DNA of 64,000 nucleotides from Flavobacterium flavigenum (GTDB taxonomy: Bacteria > Bacteroidota > Bacteroidia > Flavobacteriales > Flavobacteriaceae). Positions 44,972 to 55,543 of this stretch are shown here, piece by piece. The stretch spans positions 124,001 through 188,000 of the forward strand of contig NZ_CP114285.2 in the NCBI RefSeq assembly GCF_027111255.2, written 5' to 3'. A program made the position numbers and the translations under genes. Each line of letters starts with the position of its first letter. The stretch's first letter is position 1. The notes under the pieces were generated by a model. It saw nothing but the letters and a program-made list of their open reading frames with translations, had not been told where the DNA came from and did not search any database.

Positions 44972-47442
44972 TAAAAAGAATCTATTTATTGTTATTGCTA
45001 TTATGTTATAGTTTAACTGGTATTGCTCAATCTTATCAAAAAACACAATTAGGATTAAAAGCAGTCATTAATGCAACAGTTGTAGAAATTCAGGTTTACA
45101 GTCCTCAAATTATCAGAGTGATTAAATATACTGAAAAAGACACCTTTCAGAAAAAAAGTTTGTCGGTAATGAAAAACCCGGAAAAAACAAAATTTAGCAT
45201 TGACAAAAAAGCGGATAAAATTTTACTAAAAACAGATGCGTTGCAAGTTACTCTCAATAGTAATTCCGGAAGTGTTTCATTTACAAGTCATACCGGAAAG
45301 GCATTGTTGAACGAAAAAGAATCAGGTACCGTTTTTACTGATTTTAATGATACTGGAAGCAAAACGTATACAGTAACGCAATCTTTTGTTTTGGATAAAA
45401 AAGAATCTGTTTATGGCCTTGGAATTCTTCAAAATGGAAAAATGTCCCAACGAAATCAAAAAGTACATATGGTACAGAATAATACGTGGGATTTTGTTAC
45501 TTTTTTTCAGTCTGATAAAGGATATGGATTGTTTTGGGATAATTATTCACCAACTGATTTTAGCGATAATCAGGAAGAGACTTCTTTTAAATCAGAAGTT
45601 GGAGACGGAGTTGACTACTATTTTATGGGTGGAGGGAATGCTGACGGAGTAATTGCTAATATGCGTGGCTTGACAGGTCAGGTACCGATGTTTCCTAAAT
45701 GGACTTTTGGTTTCTGGCAAAGCCGCGAGCGCTATAAAAGCCAAAATGAAACGGTTGAGGTGGTAAAAAAGTATCGTGATTTAGGAGTTCCTCTTGACGG
45801 TATTATTCAGGACTGGCAGTATTGGGGTGATAATTATCATTGGAATGGTATGAATTTTTTAAATCCTGAATTTTCGAAACCGCAGCAAATGGTTGATGAT
45901 ATTCACAATCTGAATGCACACCTGATCATATCAATCTGGTCATCTTTTGGTCCCAAAACACCTCAGTTTCAGGAGCTGAAAGAAAAAAATATGCTGATGG
46001 ATTTTCAAACCTGGCCTCAGTCAGGAAAAGATGTCTGGCCACCTGATATGAACTTTCCTTCAGGAGTGCAGGTTTACGATCCTTATAATCCAGAAGCAAG
46101 AGATATTTACTGGAAATACCTGAATAAAGGATTGTTTTCTTTTGGAATCGACGGCTGGTGGATGGATTCTACAGAACCTGATCATTTAGACTTTAAACCA
46201 AAAGATTTTGATAATAAAACATTTTTAGGATCATTCAGAAAGGTTAGAAATGCTTTTCCATTAATGACCGTTGGCGGGGTTTATGATCATCAGCGTGAGG
46301 TAACATCAGATAAAAGGGTGTTTATTTTAACCCGTTCAGCTTTTGCAGGTCAGCAGCGTTATGGCGCCAATACATGGTCTGGAGATGTTAATTCGTCATG
46401 GGAAATGTTACGTAATCAAATCCCTGCCGGATTAAACTTTTCTTTATGTGGAATTCCGTATTGGAATAGTGACATTGGAGGTTTTTTTGCAGGTGCTTAT
46501 AACAAAGGTGAATATGCCGGTTCTGGAGCTAAAAATCCATCTTATCAGGAATTATATATAAGATGGCTGCAATTTGGAGCCTTTACTCCAATGATGCGTT
46601 CACATGGTACAGATATTCCGAGAGAGATATATCAGTTTGGAAAAAAAGGAGAGCCAATCTATGATGCTATCGAAAAGACAATCAATTTACGATATGCCTT
46701 ATTGCCTTATATTTATTCAAATGCATGGAAAATAACCAACGGACAATCGAGCATGATGCGTGCTTTGATGATGGATTTTGAAGATGATAAAGTAAAAGAC
46801 ATGAATAGTGAGTATTTATTTGGTCAGTCTATATTGGTAGCTCCGGTGATCAATGCACAATATACTCCGGAGACAATTGTAAAAACAAATGAAGCTACAG
46901 GATGGGACAAAAAGGATGTTTCTGATAAACCTAAAACACTGGCTGTTGATTTCACTCAGAAAAAATTGAAAAAAGTCTATTTGCCGGCAGGTGCCATTTG
47001 GTATGACTTCTGGACAAATAATAAATATAATGGCGGGCAGGAGATAGAACAGGAAACAACAATAGATAAAATTCCATTATTTGTAAAAGCAGGTTCCATA
47101 ATTCCAATAGGACCTAAAGTGCAATATGTTAATGAAAAGAAATGGAATGACCTTGAAATTAGAATTTACGAAGGGGCTGATGGCGAATTTACCCTTTATG
47201 AAGATGAAGGAGATAATTATAATTATGAAAAAGGAAAATACGCAACCATTACATTTAAGTGGAATGATTCGAAAAAAACAGTAACGGTTAGTAAGCAAAA
47301 AGGATCTTTTTCCGGAATGTTAAAAAAACGAAAGTTTAAAGTTGTAAAGGCTTCTTCAAAAACAGGAATGTCTGGTACGGCAAGTGAACAAACTGACAAA
47401 GTGATCAGTTATAACGGGAATGAGGTTTCAATTAAATTGTAA
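44968..47442 (+). CDS. GH31 glycosidase, probable alpha-xylosidase or alpha-glucosidase
   Basis: 824 residues, signal ending TGIAQ. The start overlaps the previous gene by four bases. Catalytic Asp400 lies in WWMDSTEPD and Asp473 in WSGDVNS. The conserved FPKWTFGFWQSRERY, IIQDWQYWGDNYHW and LPYIYSNAWK motifs are present. It lacks the PA14-like insert of the preceding paralogue and instead carries two extra loops: DFQTWPQSGKDVWPPDMN before the catalytic region and AGAYNKGEYAGSGAKNPSYQ after it. The pair presumably removes alpha-xylosyl groups in different contexts. The C-terminal beta domain (IPLFVKAGSIIPIGPK through the GADGEFTLYEDEGDNYNYE stretch) is almost the same as in the neighbour, showing duplication or conversion. 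Confidence 0.88.
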   Translation: MIKRIYLLLLLLCYSLTGIAQSYQKTQLGLKAVINATVVEIQVYSPQIIRVIKYTEKDTFQKKSLSVMKNPEKTKFSIDKKADKILLKTDALQVTLNSNSGSVSFTSHTGKALLNEKESGTVFTDFNDTGSKTYTVTQSFVLDKKESVYGLGILQNGKMSQRNQKVHMVQNNTWDFVTFFQSDKGYGLFWDNYSPTDFSDNQEETSFKSEVGDGVDYYFMGGGNADGVIANMRGLTGQVPMFPKWTFGFWQSRERYKSQNETVEVVKKYRDLGVPLDGIIQDWQYWGDNYHWNGMNFLNPEFSKPQQMVDDIHNLNAHLIISIWSSFGPKTPQFQELKEKNMLMDFQTWPQSGKDVWPPDMNFPSGVQVYDPYNPEARDIYWKYLNKGLFSFGIDGWWMDSTEPDHLDFKPKDFDNKTFLGSFRKVRNAFPLMTVGGVYDHQREVTSDKRVFILTRSAFAGQQRYGANTWSGDVNSSWEMLRNQIPAGLNFSLCGIPYWNSDIGGFFAGAYNKGEYAGSGAKNPSYQELYIRWLQFGAFTPMMRSHGTDIPREIYQFGKKGEPIYDAIEKTINLRYALLPYIYSNAWKITNGQSSMMRALMMDFEDDKVKDMNSEYLFGQSILVAPVINAQYTPETIVKTNEATGWDKKDVSDKPKTLAVDFTQKKLKKVYLPAGAIWYDFWTNNKYNGGQEIEQETTIDKIPLFVKAGSIIPIGPKVQYVNEKKWNDLEIRIYEGADGEFTLYEDEGDNYNYEKGKYATITFKWNDSKKTVTVSKQKGSFSGMLKKRKFKVVKASSKTGMSGTASEQTDKVISYNGNEVSIKL

Positions 47443-47456
47443 AGAATATATACACA

Positions 47457-48785
47457 GTGAATAAAAATAACATTACAATACTTTGCATGTTTATTATGGC
47501 CGTTTTCAATGGAACTGCCCAAAGTAATATTAAGCAGCAGCCTATTATTCAGACAAAATACACAGCAGATCCTGCTCCAATGGTTTACAAAGACACAGTT
47601 TTCTTGTATACATCACATGATGAGGACGATGCAAAAGGCTTTAAAATGATTGACTGGCAGCTTTATACTTCAACTGATATGGTTAACTGGACAGATCATG
47701 GTGCGGTTGCTTCCCTGAAGGATTTTAGCTGGGTAAAACATGATAATGGAGCCTGGGCAATCCAGTGTATTGAGAGAAACGGCAAATTTTATCTGTATAC
47801 GCCCATGCATGGACAAGGAATAGGAGTGTTAGTTTCTGATAGTCCTTACGGCCCGTTTAAGGATCCATTAGGAAAGCGTTTGATTGAAGACAATCATCTA
47901 TGGAATGATATCGATCCGACCCCATTTATTGATGATGACGGACAGGCTTATCTATATTGGGGGAATCCTGATGTATATTATATAAAACTAAATGAAGATA
48001 TGATTTCGACTTCTGGAGAAATCGTGAAAGAACCTACCAAACCCAAAAACTACCAGGAAGGCCCGTGGGTATATAAACGTAAAGGGCATTACTATATGTC
48101 ATATGCTTCTACCTGCTGCCCTGAGGGTATAGGATATGCAATGAGTAAAACTCCTACAGGTCCTTGGGAATATAAAGGAATGATTGTTGAAGCTAGTGAA
48201 AAAACAAGGGGCAATCACCCGGGAATTATTGATTACAAAGGGAAATCATATGTGTTCGGGCATAGTTATGACATTATAAAAAGAGAAACTTCTACTTTCT
48301 ATGAAAGGCGTTCAGTGGATATGGACGAAATCATTTACAATGAAGACGGAACTGTTAAAACTTTATCTTACTGGTCTGAAAACGGACCAGAAGCGGTTGG
48401 AACAATTAATCCTTTTAAACGTGTTGAAGCTGAAACTATGGCATGGAGCGAGGGAATAAAATCGGATAAAAATAATAAAACCGGAGTATTCATAACCCAG
48501 ATAGATAACAATGACTTTGTAGAGGTCCGGACTGTTAATTTTGAAAAAGCAGCCAAGAGTTTTCAAATAAGTGCGGCTTCTGTAGCGGAAGGAAAAGTAG
48601 AAATTCGCTTAGATAACAAAGAAGGCGAACTTATAGGCACATGCGATATAAAAAATACAGGAAATCTCGATACCTGGAAGGTTTTTAAATCTAAAGTAAA
48701 AAAGGTAACGGGTTTGCACAATGTTTTTTTTGTATTTAAAGGAAACGAAAAAATGTTCAATTTAGACTGGTGGAAATTTGAATAA
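47457..48785 (+). CDS. GH43 arabinofuranosidase/xylosidase with C-terminal CBM6-like domain
   Basis: 442 residues if translation begins at the GTG at 47457, 15 bases after the GH31 stop. Internal ATGs would leave a signal without basic residues, so GTG is favoured. The signal ends NGTAQ. The five-blade propeller carries the three catalytic acids: Asp38 in YTADPAPM (base), Asp153 in NDIDPTPF and Glu201 in YQEGPWVY (acid). From about residue 310 a CBM6-like beta domain follows ([13 protein letters not shown], then [10 protein letters not shown] and a final NLDWWKF). This architecture is typical of arabinoxylan-acting GH43 enzymes. The following gene is a close paralogue, suggesting tandem duplication with different side-chain specificity. 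Confidence 0.88.
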   Translation: MNKNNITILCMFIMAVFNGTAQSNIKQQPIIQTKYTADPAPMVYKDTVFLYTSHDEDDAKGFKMIDWQLYTSTDMVNWTDHGAVASLKDFSWVKHDNGAWAIQCIERNGKFYLYTPMHGQGIGVLVSDSPYGPFKDPLGKRLIEDNHLWNDIDPTPFIDDDGQAYLYWGNPDVYYIKLNEDMISTSGEIVKEPTKPKNYQEGPWVYKRKGHYYMSYASTCCPEGIGYAMSKTPTGPWEYKGMIVEASEKTRGNHPGIIDYKGKSYVFGHSYDIIKRETSTFYERRSVDMDEIIYNEDGTVKTLSYWSENGPEAVGTINPFKRVEAETMAWSEGIKSDKNNKTGVFITQIDNNDFVEVRTVNFEKAAKSFQISAASVAEGKVEIRLDNKEGELIGTCDIKNTGNLDTWKVFKSKVKKVTGLHNVFFVFKGNEKMFNLDWWKFE

Positions 48786-48825
48786 TCTTTTTAACAGACA
48801 AAGCAATATAAAATTAAGTAATAAA

Positions 48826-50181
48826 ATGCATTTAAATAAAATTCGATTTTTACTCTACCTCATTCCGCTGTTTGGGTTTGCACAGAATCCAATTATACAG
48901 ACTAATTATACAGCAGATCCTGCCCCTATGGTGTATAACGGAAAAGTGTATTTATATACTTCGCATGACGAGGATGAATCTACCTGGTTTACTATGAACG
49001 ACTGGAAGCTCTACACTACAGAAGATATGGTAAACTGGACCGACCATGGTTCTGTGTTATCCTATAAAAATTTCGGGTGGGCCAAAATGAATGCCTGGGC
49101 ACCGCAATGCATAGAACGAAATGGGAAATTTTATATGTATGTACCAATAACCGATCGTCAGGGTAAAAACGGTATTGGTGTCGCGGTTGCAAATTCTCCA
49201 TATGGACCTTTTACAGATCCGTTAGGAAAACCCTTAATACAAAACAGTAATGCTGATATCGATCCAACGGTTTTCATTGATGATGACAATCAGGCATACT
49301 TGTTATGGGGCAATCCGGAATGTTATTATGTAAACCTGAACGAAGATATGATTTCCTATAATGACGAAATAAAATTATTTCCCAATACTGTAGAATCATT
49401 TGGAAAACGAGCAGGAAAAGAAGATCCGCGAAGACCTACCACTTATGAAGAAGGGCCATGGCTTTACAAAAGGAACAAATTGTATTATTTATTTTTTGCA
49501 GGAGGTCCTATTTCAGAACATATAGGGTATTCAACCAGCAAAAGTCCGGTTGGTCCCTGGAAATATCAGGGTGTCGTAATGCCTGCACAGGGTGGAAGTT
49601 TTACCAACCATCCTGGGGTAATTGATTTTAAAGGGAAAACTTATTTTTTCTATCATAATGGAGCTTTGCCTGGCGGAAGCGGCTTTAACAGATCAGTATC
49701 AGTAGAAGAACTGAGTTTTAATCCGGATGGCACTGTTAAACAATTAAATATGACCGAAGGAATAAAAAAAGGTTTAGCAATTGTCAATCCTTATGTTAAG
49801 TCAGAAGCAGAAACCATGGCCTGGTCAAAAGATGTAAAAGCAATGCAAAATGATCAGGTAGGAGTTTTTATCACAGCCATGAAAAACGATGCTTTTACAA
49901 AAGTCAGGGATGTAGATTTCCGTAAAGAAGGTGCTTCAAAATTTACAGCGCGTGTTGGTACTACCCATAATAGCGCTGTATCAATGGAAATTAGGTTAGA
50001 TGGTCCCGACGGTGAATTGATTGGCACAATAAAAGTCCCAATGACCGGAGGTAATGACAGATGGCAAGTAGTTACCGCAGATGTGAAGAAAGTAACAGGG
50101 ATACATGATGTTTATTTTGTATTTAAAGGAAAAGCTCCCGCCAAAATCATGTTTTTCGATTACTGGATGTTTTCAAAATGA
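48826..50181 (+). CDS. GH43 arabinofuranosidase/xylosidase with C-terminal CBM6-like domain, paralogue
   Basis: 451 residues from the ATG at 48826, where a Sec signal ([20 protein letters not shown]) begins; the earlier TTG at 48778 is rejected. The catalytic acids are Asp31 (YTADPAPM), Asp146 (ADIDPTVF) and Glu209 (YEEGPWLY). Compared with the preceding gene it has a longer loop before the acid ([15 protein letters not shown]), which probably changes the active-site pocket. The CBM6-like domain starts near [13 protein letters not shown] and ends [10 protein letters not shown]. Very similar sequences in the two propellers, from [13 protein letters not shown] onward, show that they arose by tandem duplication. 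Likely periplasmic or surface, acting on arabinoxylan side chains. Confidence 0.88.
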   Translation: MHLNKIRFLLYLIPLFGFAQNPIIQTNYTADPAPMVYNGKVYLYTSHDEDESTWFTMNDWKLYTTEDMVNWTDHGSVLSYKNFGWAKMNAWAPQCIERNGKFYMYVPITDRQGKNGIGVAVANSPYGPFTDPLGKPLIQNSNADIDPTVFIDDDNQAYLLWGNPECYYVNLNEDMISYNDEIKLFPNTVESFGKRAGKEDPRRPTTYEEGPWLYKRNKLYYLFFAGGPISEHIGYSTSKSPVGPWKYQGVVMPAQGGSFTNHPGVIDFKGKTYFFYHNGALPGGSGFNRSVSVEELSFNPDGTVKQLNMTEGIKKGLAIVNPYVKSEAETMAWSKDVKAMQNDQVGVFITAMKNDAFTKVRDVDFRKEGASKFTARVGTTHNSAVSMEIRLDGPDGELIGTIKVPMTGGNDRWQVVTADVKKVTGIHDVYFVFKGKAPAKIMFFDYWMFSK

Positions 50182-50276
50182 TAAAAATGGTTCAAAAAAT
50201 TAGATGTATTGAAAGCTATCTAATCATTATTAACAATAAAATAAATTATAAAATGCCAATTAACGATCAAACCATC

Positions 50277-52220
50277 ATGAACTTTAAAAATATAGTATTC
50301 CTTTGTTTATTCAGTTTTTTTACCTCGAATGCACAATTGGTTGTAGAAAGCCCAGACGGAAAATTAAAAGTATCAGTTTCGTCAAATAACGGAACAGCTT
50401 TTTATAGTATTGCTTATAATGGAAAACAATTTTTGGAAAATTCACCACTTGGTTTAAAAACGAATGTTGGTGATTTTACTTCAGGATTGACTTTAGAAGC
50501 AAACATCAATAAAAATAAAATTGATGAAACGTATGAGTTAGCCAATATAAAGCAAAGCAAGGTGCATTATGTAGCTAGCGAAGCTGTATTTTCTTTTACA
50601 AAGGAAGGTAAAAATGCTATTGATGTTATTTTTAGAGTAAGCGATAATAATGTTGCTTTTAAATATAAAGTACATCCTCAAAAAGAATCGCGCTCATGTG
50701 TAGTGCAGGAAGAAGCTTCAGGTTTTTTACTTCCTCAGGGAACAACTACTTTTTTGTGTCCACAAAGTAAATCGATGGTAGGTTTTGCCAGAACAATGCC
50801 TAGTTATGAAACGTCCTATACGCTTGATGCTCCAATTGGGAAAAATGGAAACGGAGAGGGTTATACATTTCCATGTCTTTTTAAGGTAAATGGAAATGGC
50901 TGGGTATTAATTTCTGAAACCGGAGTAGACAGTTACTATTGCGGAAGCAGACTTATAGGCAAGGAAAACGGTCTATATACAATAGGATTCCCAATGTCAG
51001 GTGAAAATAACGGTAATGGCACGACTTCGCCAGGTATTGCGCTGCCGGGCGAAACGCCATGGAGAACAATTACAGTAGGGGAAACATTGGCACCCATCGT
51101 AGAAACTACTATTCCGTTTGATTTGGTCAAGCCGAAATATGAAGCTTCAAGACAATACCAATACACCAAAGGCAGCTGGAGCTGGATTATGAAAATGGAT
51201 GGTAACACTACATTTCCTGTTCAAAAACAATACATCGATTTTAGTAATGCCATGGGATATGAAACCATATTAGTGGATGCGCTTTGGGATACGCAAATCG
51301 GTAAGGATAAAATTGCCGAATTAGCGAAATATGGAGAAAGTAAAGGCGTAGGACTTTACTTGTGGTATAATTCTAACGGATATTGGAACGATGCTCCGCA
51401 GGGTCCAAGAGGGATCATGGACAATACAATCATTCGTCGCAAAGAAATGGCCTGGATGAAAAGCATTGGAGTTAAAGGAATCAAAGTTGACTTTTTTGGG
51501 GGTGACAAACAAGTGACTATGAAGCTCTACGAAGATATTTTGACAGATGCTAATGATTTTGGTATTATGGTTATTTTTCATGGCTGCACACTTCCAAGAG
51601 GCTGGGAGCGAATGTATCCAAATTATGCGTCAAGTGAAGCTGTCCTGGCTAGTGAGAATCTGCATTTTGGTCAGGGAAGTTGTGATAATGAAGCCAAAAA
51701 TGCTTCTATACATACTTTTATTAGGAATACTGTTGGAAGTATGGATTTTGGAGGCAGTGCTTTAAACGAGTTTTATAATAGTGACAACATACCTAATAAA
51801 GGCTCAAAAAGGATGACTTCGGATGTTTTTGCTCTGGCTACAGCTGTATTATTTCAAAGTGGGGTTCAGCATTTTGCTTTGGCACCTAATAATTTAACTG
51901 ATGCGCCTGACTGGGCAATCAATTTTATGAAGGAAGTCCCGACAACCTGGGATGAAGTTCGTTTTTTAGAGGGATATCCTGGAAAATATGTGGTCCTTGC
52001 ACGCCGGAAAGGGAGTAAATGGTATATAGCTGGTTTAAATGCTCAAAAAGAAACAGTGAAAATTAAATTAAAATTACCAATGATTCAGGCTGGAAATGAG
52101 TTGAAAATGTATAGCGACGATATGCAGTTAAACGGAAAGGTGAGCACTGTAAAAATGAATAAAAACCAACAGCTTGAATTGATAATTCCTTGTAATGGAG
52201 GCATTCTGGTAGTCAACTAA
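50277..52220 (+). CDS. GH97 retaining alpha-galactosidase or beta-L-arabinopyranosidase
   Basis: 647 residues from the ATG at 50277, which starts the signal MNFKNIVFLCLFSFFTSNAQ; a longer frame from 50178 overlapping the previous gene is rejected. The GH97 N-terminal beta domain opens VVESPDGKLKVSVSS. The barrel has GSWSWIMKMDG, ETILVDALWD and IKVDFFGGD with Asp405, and SSEAVLASEN with Glu460. The 55-residue distance between Asp405 and Glu460 equals that between nucleophile and acid/base of the retaining Bacteroides GH97b enzyme, as I recall it. A retaining enzyme is therefore expected, hydrolysing alpha-galactosides or the closely related beta-L-arabinopyranosides. Sixth gene of the side-chain operon. 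Confidence 0.87.
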   Translation: MNFKNIVFLCLFSFFTSNAQLVVESPDGKLKVSVSSNNGTAFYSIAYNGKQFLENSPLGLKTNVGDFTSGLTLEANINKNKIDETYELANIKQSKVHYVASEAVFSFTKEGKNAIDVIFRVSDNNVAFKYKVHPQKESRSCVVQEEASGFLLPQGTTTFLCPQSKSMVGFARTMPSYETSYTLDAPIGKNGNGEGYTFPCLFKVNGNGWVLISETGVDSYYCGSRLIGKENGLYTIGFPMSGENNGNGTTSPGIALPGETPWRTITVGETLAPIVETTIPFDLVKPKYEASRQYQYTKGSWSWIMKMDGNTTFPVQKQYIDFSNAMGYETILVDALWDTQIGKDKIAELAKYGESKGVGLYLWYNSNGYWNDAPQGPRGIMDNTIIRRKEMAWMKSIGVKGIKVDFFGGDKQVTMKLYEDILTDANDFGIMVIFHGCTLPRGWERMYPNYASSEAVLASENLHFGQGSCDNEAKNASIHTFIRNTVGSMDFGGSALNEFYNSDNIPNKGSKRMTSDVFALATAVLFQSGVQHFALAPNNLTDAPDWAINFMKEVPTTWDEVRFLEGYPGKYVVLARRKGSKWYIAGLNAQKETVKIKLKLPMIQAGNELKMYSDDMQLNGKVSTVKMNKNQQLELIIPCNGGILVVN

Positions 52221-52232
52221 ACAAAATATTTT

Positions 52233-53582
52233 ATGATGAATCTTAGATGTTTTTCCGTAATAGTGACAGTATTGATTTTAATCAGCACTATGTCTTTTGC
52301 GCAAAATCCGCTTATCAGGGATCAGTTTACTGCTGATCCTTCTGCAAGGTTATTTGGTGATAAGGTCTATGTTTTTCCTTCTCACGATATATTGGCGACC
52401 GAAGGGAAAGGCCGTAAAGACTGGTTTTGTATGGAAGATTACCATGTTTTTTCATCATCAGACTTAACCAACTGGACAGATCATGGAATGATAGTACAGC
52501 AAAATTCAGTTCCATGGGTTAAACCTGATAGTTATAGCATGTGGGCTCCTGATTGTATCGAAAGAAATGGTAAGTATTACTTTTATTTTCCAAGTATTCC
52601 AAAAGACACTGTTAATTATAAAAAAGGGTTTACTGTAGGTGTCGCTATTGCTGATAAGCCTGAAGGACCTTATGTCACAGAACCCAAACCCATAAAGGGC
52701 GTTAGCGGAATCGATCCTAATGTTTTTATAGACAAAGACGGGCAGGCGTATTTGTACTGGTCTGGAGGAAATATTTTTGCGGCTAAACTAAAGCAAAACA
52801 TGACGGAATTAGATTCTGAGGTGAAAATACTAGAGAATCTCCCTGCAAAAGGTTTAAAAGAAGGACCTTATGTGTTCGAAAGAAACGGAATTTATTATCT
52901 GACGTATCCTCATGTCGAAAACAAAATTGAACGCCTGGAATATGCAATTGGCGATAATCCGCTGGGACCATTCAAAGTGGCAGGTGTTATTATGGATGAA
53001 TCCACAACCGGTTGCTGGACAAATCATCATTCGATTATACAATTTAAAAAAGAATGGTATTTATTTTATCATAATAACGACTTTTCGCCTCAGTTTGATA
53101 AAGCCAGATCGATTAGGGCAGATTACCTGCATTTTAATCCGGATGGCAGCATTCAAAAAGTTATTCCCACTTTAAGAGGCGTTGGAATTACAAAAGCAAC
53201 AGATAAGATTCAAATAGACAGGTATTCTGAAATAAGTAAAGAAGGAGTTTCGATTTCATTTTTAGATAGCCAGAATACTTTCAATGGCTGGAAAACTACT
53301 TTCAATAAATCAGGAGGATCGATTCAATACAACGCTATTGATTTTGGGAAAAAGAAATTAAAATCAATAGTTGTAAAAGCCTCTTCGGAAAAAGGAGGGA
53401 TACTTCAAATAGCTTCTAAAGGTAAAAAACAGACTATAATTGCTGAAGTGACTATTCCAAAAGGAAGTAATTGGGCAGAAATAAAATCACCTCTATTAAA
53501 ATTTGAATCCGGCATTCAGGACTTGGCTGTTATATCGAAAAATGAGAATCAGGTTGAGGTTGACTGGATAAAATTTGAATAG
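52233..53582 (+). CDS. GH43 glycosidase with a C-terminal beta domain
   Basis: 449 residues; signal ends STMSFAQ. It begins 12 bases after the GH97 stop. The catalytic acids are Asp35 (FTADPSAR), Asp161 (SGIDPNVF) and Glu210 (LKEGPYVF). The loop with HDILATEGKGRKDWF after the first strand differs from the two CBM6-linked paralogues upstream and resembles the subfamily containing bifunctional arabinofuranosidase/xylosidases of xylan PULs. The C-terminal region (about 330-449, ISFLDSQNTFNGWKTTFNKS, ending VEVDWIKFE) is CBM6-like but with weak sequence conservation. Exact specificity is not visible. Confidence 0.85.
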   Translation: MMNLRCFSVIVTVLILISTMSFAQNPLIRDQFTADPSARLFGDKVYVFPSHDILATEGKGRKDWFCMEDYHVFSSSDLTNWTDHGMIVQQNSVPWVKPDSYSMWAPDCIERNGKYYFYFPSIPKDTVNYKKGFTVGVAIADKPEGPYVTEPKPIKGVSGIDPNVFIDKDGQAYLYWSGGNIFAAKLKQNMTELDSEVKILENLPAKGLKEGPYVFERNGIYYLTYPHVENKIERLEYAIGDNPLGPFKVAGVIMDESTTGCWTNHHSIIQFKKEWYLFYHNNDFSPQFDKARSIRADYLHFNPDGSIQKVIPTLRGVGITKATDKIQIDRYSEISKEGVSISFLDSQNTFNGWKTTFNKSGGSIQYNAIDFGKKKLKSIVVKASSEKGGILQIASKGKKQTIIAEVTIPKGSNWAEIKSPLLKFESGIQDLAVISKNENQVEVDWIKFE

Positions 53583-53658
53583 CTTATTTTAAAAAAATTA
53601 CTCTCCAAAATTCAAAACAACACAAAGAAAAAAATATAAAATCAATAATAAATAAGAA

Positions 53659-55398
53659 ATGAAAAAGAAACAATTAATTTTACTTTCGGTCGTAATGATG
53701 AGCTTGTTTTCCTTTACAGGCATAGATGATAAGGATAAGGATAAACCTAAACCAAAAACAGTCAAAAATCCACCTGTTTTTTCTAAAGTAGTTTATCAGG
53801 GAGATGACCAGTTATACAAAAAATATCCATTAAAAGAAGGAGAATTTTATAATCCGGTTCTGCAGGGATGTTATCCGGATCCGGCAATTACAAGAAAGGG
53901 AGATGATTTTTATATGGTATGTTCTTCGTTTGCAATGTTTCCCGGAGTCCCTATTTTTCATTCTAAAGATTTAGTAAACTGGACCGACTTAGGAGGCGTT
54001 TTAAATAATGTTAACGAATTCAATCCGCACGATACAGGTATCAGTGCCGGAGTATACGCACCTGGAATAACTTACAATCCGCATAATGATACATTTTATA
54101 TGATTGTAACTGCTTTTTCTGGCGGTCTCGGAAACATAATTGTGAAAACAAAAGATCCAATGAAGGGATGGGGAAGCCCTGTTAAATTAGCTTTTGAAGG
54201 AATCGATCCATCTATTTTCTTTGATGATGACGGAAAAGGGTACGTAGTGCATAATGATGCTCCGGATAAAGGAAAAGAATTATATAACGGACACCGTGTG
54301 ATTAAAGTATGGGAATATGATCTTGTGAATGATAAAGTTATTCCTGGTACAGATAAAATCATTGTAGATGGGGGAGTAGATCTTTCTAAAAAACCAATCT
54401 GGATTGAAGCGCCGCATTTATATAAAAAAGACGGTCATTATTATTTGATGTGTGCTGAAGGTGGTACAGGAGGAAATCACAGCGAGGTTGTTTTTATCAG
54501 TGATAGTCCAAAAGGGCCTTTTAAACCATCATCAAACAACCCAATTCTGACTCAGAGACATTTTCCAAAAGACAGACCAAATAAAGTAGACTGGGCAGGT
54601 CATGCAGATCTTGTTTTAGGACCGGATAATAAATATTACGGAGTGTTTTTAGGGATTCGCCCTAATGATAAAGACAGAGTAAATGCTGGTCGTGAGACTT
54701 TCATGCTGCCTGTTGACTGGTCTGGAACATTCCCTGTTTTTGAGAACGGATTAGTTCCTATGGAACCAAAATTAAAAATGCCAAAAGGTGTTGAAAACAA
54801 AACCGGCAAGGATGGTTTTTTTCCTAATGGCAATTTCACTTTTGAAGAAAATTTCACCTCCAGTAAATTAGATTACCGATGGATTGGATTAAGGGGGCCT
54901 CGTGAAAATTTTATTTCAATAACTAAAAAAGGACTGCAGATTAATCCTTTTCAGGTGAATATAAAAGAAATGAAACCTACTTCAACACTTTTCCACAGAC
55001 AGATGCATAATAATTTCACTTTTGCCACAACAGTCGATTATAAACCAGCTTCAGAAAAAGATTTGGCGGGTATTACCTGCTTGCAAAATGAGCGTTTTAA
55101 TTATGTTTTTGGTATTACGAAAAAAGGTAATGATACTTATATTTTGTTAGAAAGAACAGAAAAAGGACAGTCTAAAATTATCGCAAGTACTAAAATAGAC
55201 GTAAAAAAACCGCTTCGTTTACAAGTGAAAGCAACAGGCGACAGCTTTGAATTTAGTTATGCGACGGATGGAACAGATTTTAAAAACTTAGGAGGTGCAG
55301 TTTCTGGTGATATTCTTTCAACAAATGTAGCAGGAGGTTTTACAGGTGCATTGGTAGGTTTGTATGCAACAGCTGCTAATGATGCACAGCCTCAGTAA
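53659..55398 (+). CDS. GH43 beta-xylosidase/arabinofuranosidase with concanavalin-like C-terminal domain
   Basis: 579 residues. The N-terminus is hydrophobic (LILLSVVMMSLFSFTG) followed by a Lys/Asp-rich linker. The propeller carries Asp74 (CYPDPAI), Asp183 (EGIDPSIF) and Glu250 (WIEAPHLY). From about residue 395 comes a GH43_C2-type concanavalin-like domain (FTFEENFTSSKLDYRWIGLR, then LFHRQMHNNFTFATTVDY) that closes the active site in two-domain beta-xylosidases. This two-domain form typically releases xylose from the non-reducing end of xylo-oligosaccharides, or arabinose from branched ones. Being last of four GH43 genes, with a 76-base gap before it, it may complete the hydrolysis to monosaccharides. 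Confidence 0.87.
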   Translation: MKKKQLILLSVVMMSLFSFTGIDDKDKDKPKPKTVKNPPVFSKVVYQGDDQLYKKYPLKEGEFYNPVLQGCYPDPAITRKGDDFYMVCSSFAMFPGVPIFHSKDLVNWTDLGGVLNNVNEFNPHDTGISAGVYAPGITYNPHNDTFYMIVTAFSGGLGNIIVKTKDPMKGWGSPVKLAFEGIDPSIFFDDDGKGYVVHNDAPDKGKELYNGHRVIKVWEYDLVNDKVIPGTDKIIVDGGVDLSKKPIWIEAPHLYKKDGHYYLMCAEGGTGGNHSEVVFISDSPKGPFKPSSNNPILTQRHFPKDRPNKVDWAGHADLVLGPDNKYYGVFLGIRPNDKDRVNAGRETFMLPVDWSGTFPVFENGLVPMEPKLKMPKGVENKTGKDGFFPNGNFTFEENFTSSKLDYRWIGLRGPRENFISITKKGLQINPFQVNIKEMKPTSTLFHRQMHNNFTFATTVDYKPASEKDLAGITCLQNERFNYVFGITKKGNDTYILLERTEKGQSKIIASTKIDVKKPLRLQVKATGDSFEFSYATDGTDFKNLGGAVSGDILSTNVAGGFTGALVGLYATAANDAQPQ

Positions 55399-55447
55399 AA
55401 AATAATAGAAATTCATCAGCATGCTTTTGAATGTATGGCTATAGTAC

Positions 55448-55478
55448 AGGTCCTGAAATTATTTAGATTTCGGGATCT
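55448..55478 (+). terminator. Hairpin between the last GH43 and the esterase gene
   Basis: AGGTCCTGAAAT (55448-55459) pairs with ATTTCGGGATCT (55467-55478) over a 7-base loop, 12 pairs including two G-T wobbles. Only a broken T-run follows. It may be a partial terminator or an mRNA-processing element separating the esterase from the upstream operon. Confidence 0.4.
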
Positions 55479-55543
55479 TACTGTTATATATTCTTTACCA
55501 CAATGCGAAATAATATTATAACTGTAACAAATAACCTTTACAT

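Noticed and set aside
48778..48825. Upstream TTG start for the second GH43-CBM6 gene
   Set aside because: It overlaps the previous gene and would bury the signal peptide, which starts cleanly at the ATG at 48826.
50178..50276. Upstream ATG overlapping the GH43 stop as start of the GH97
   Set aside because: The overlap looks like coupling, but the signal peptide begins at 50277; the extension would be a 33-residue non-signal leader.
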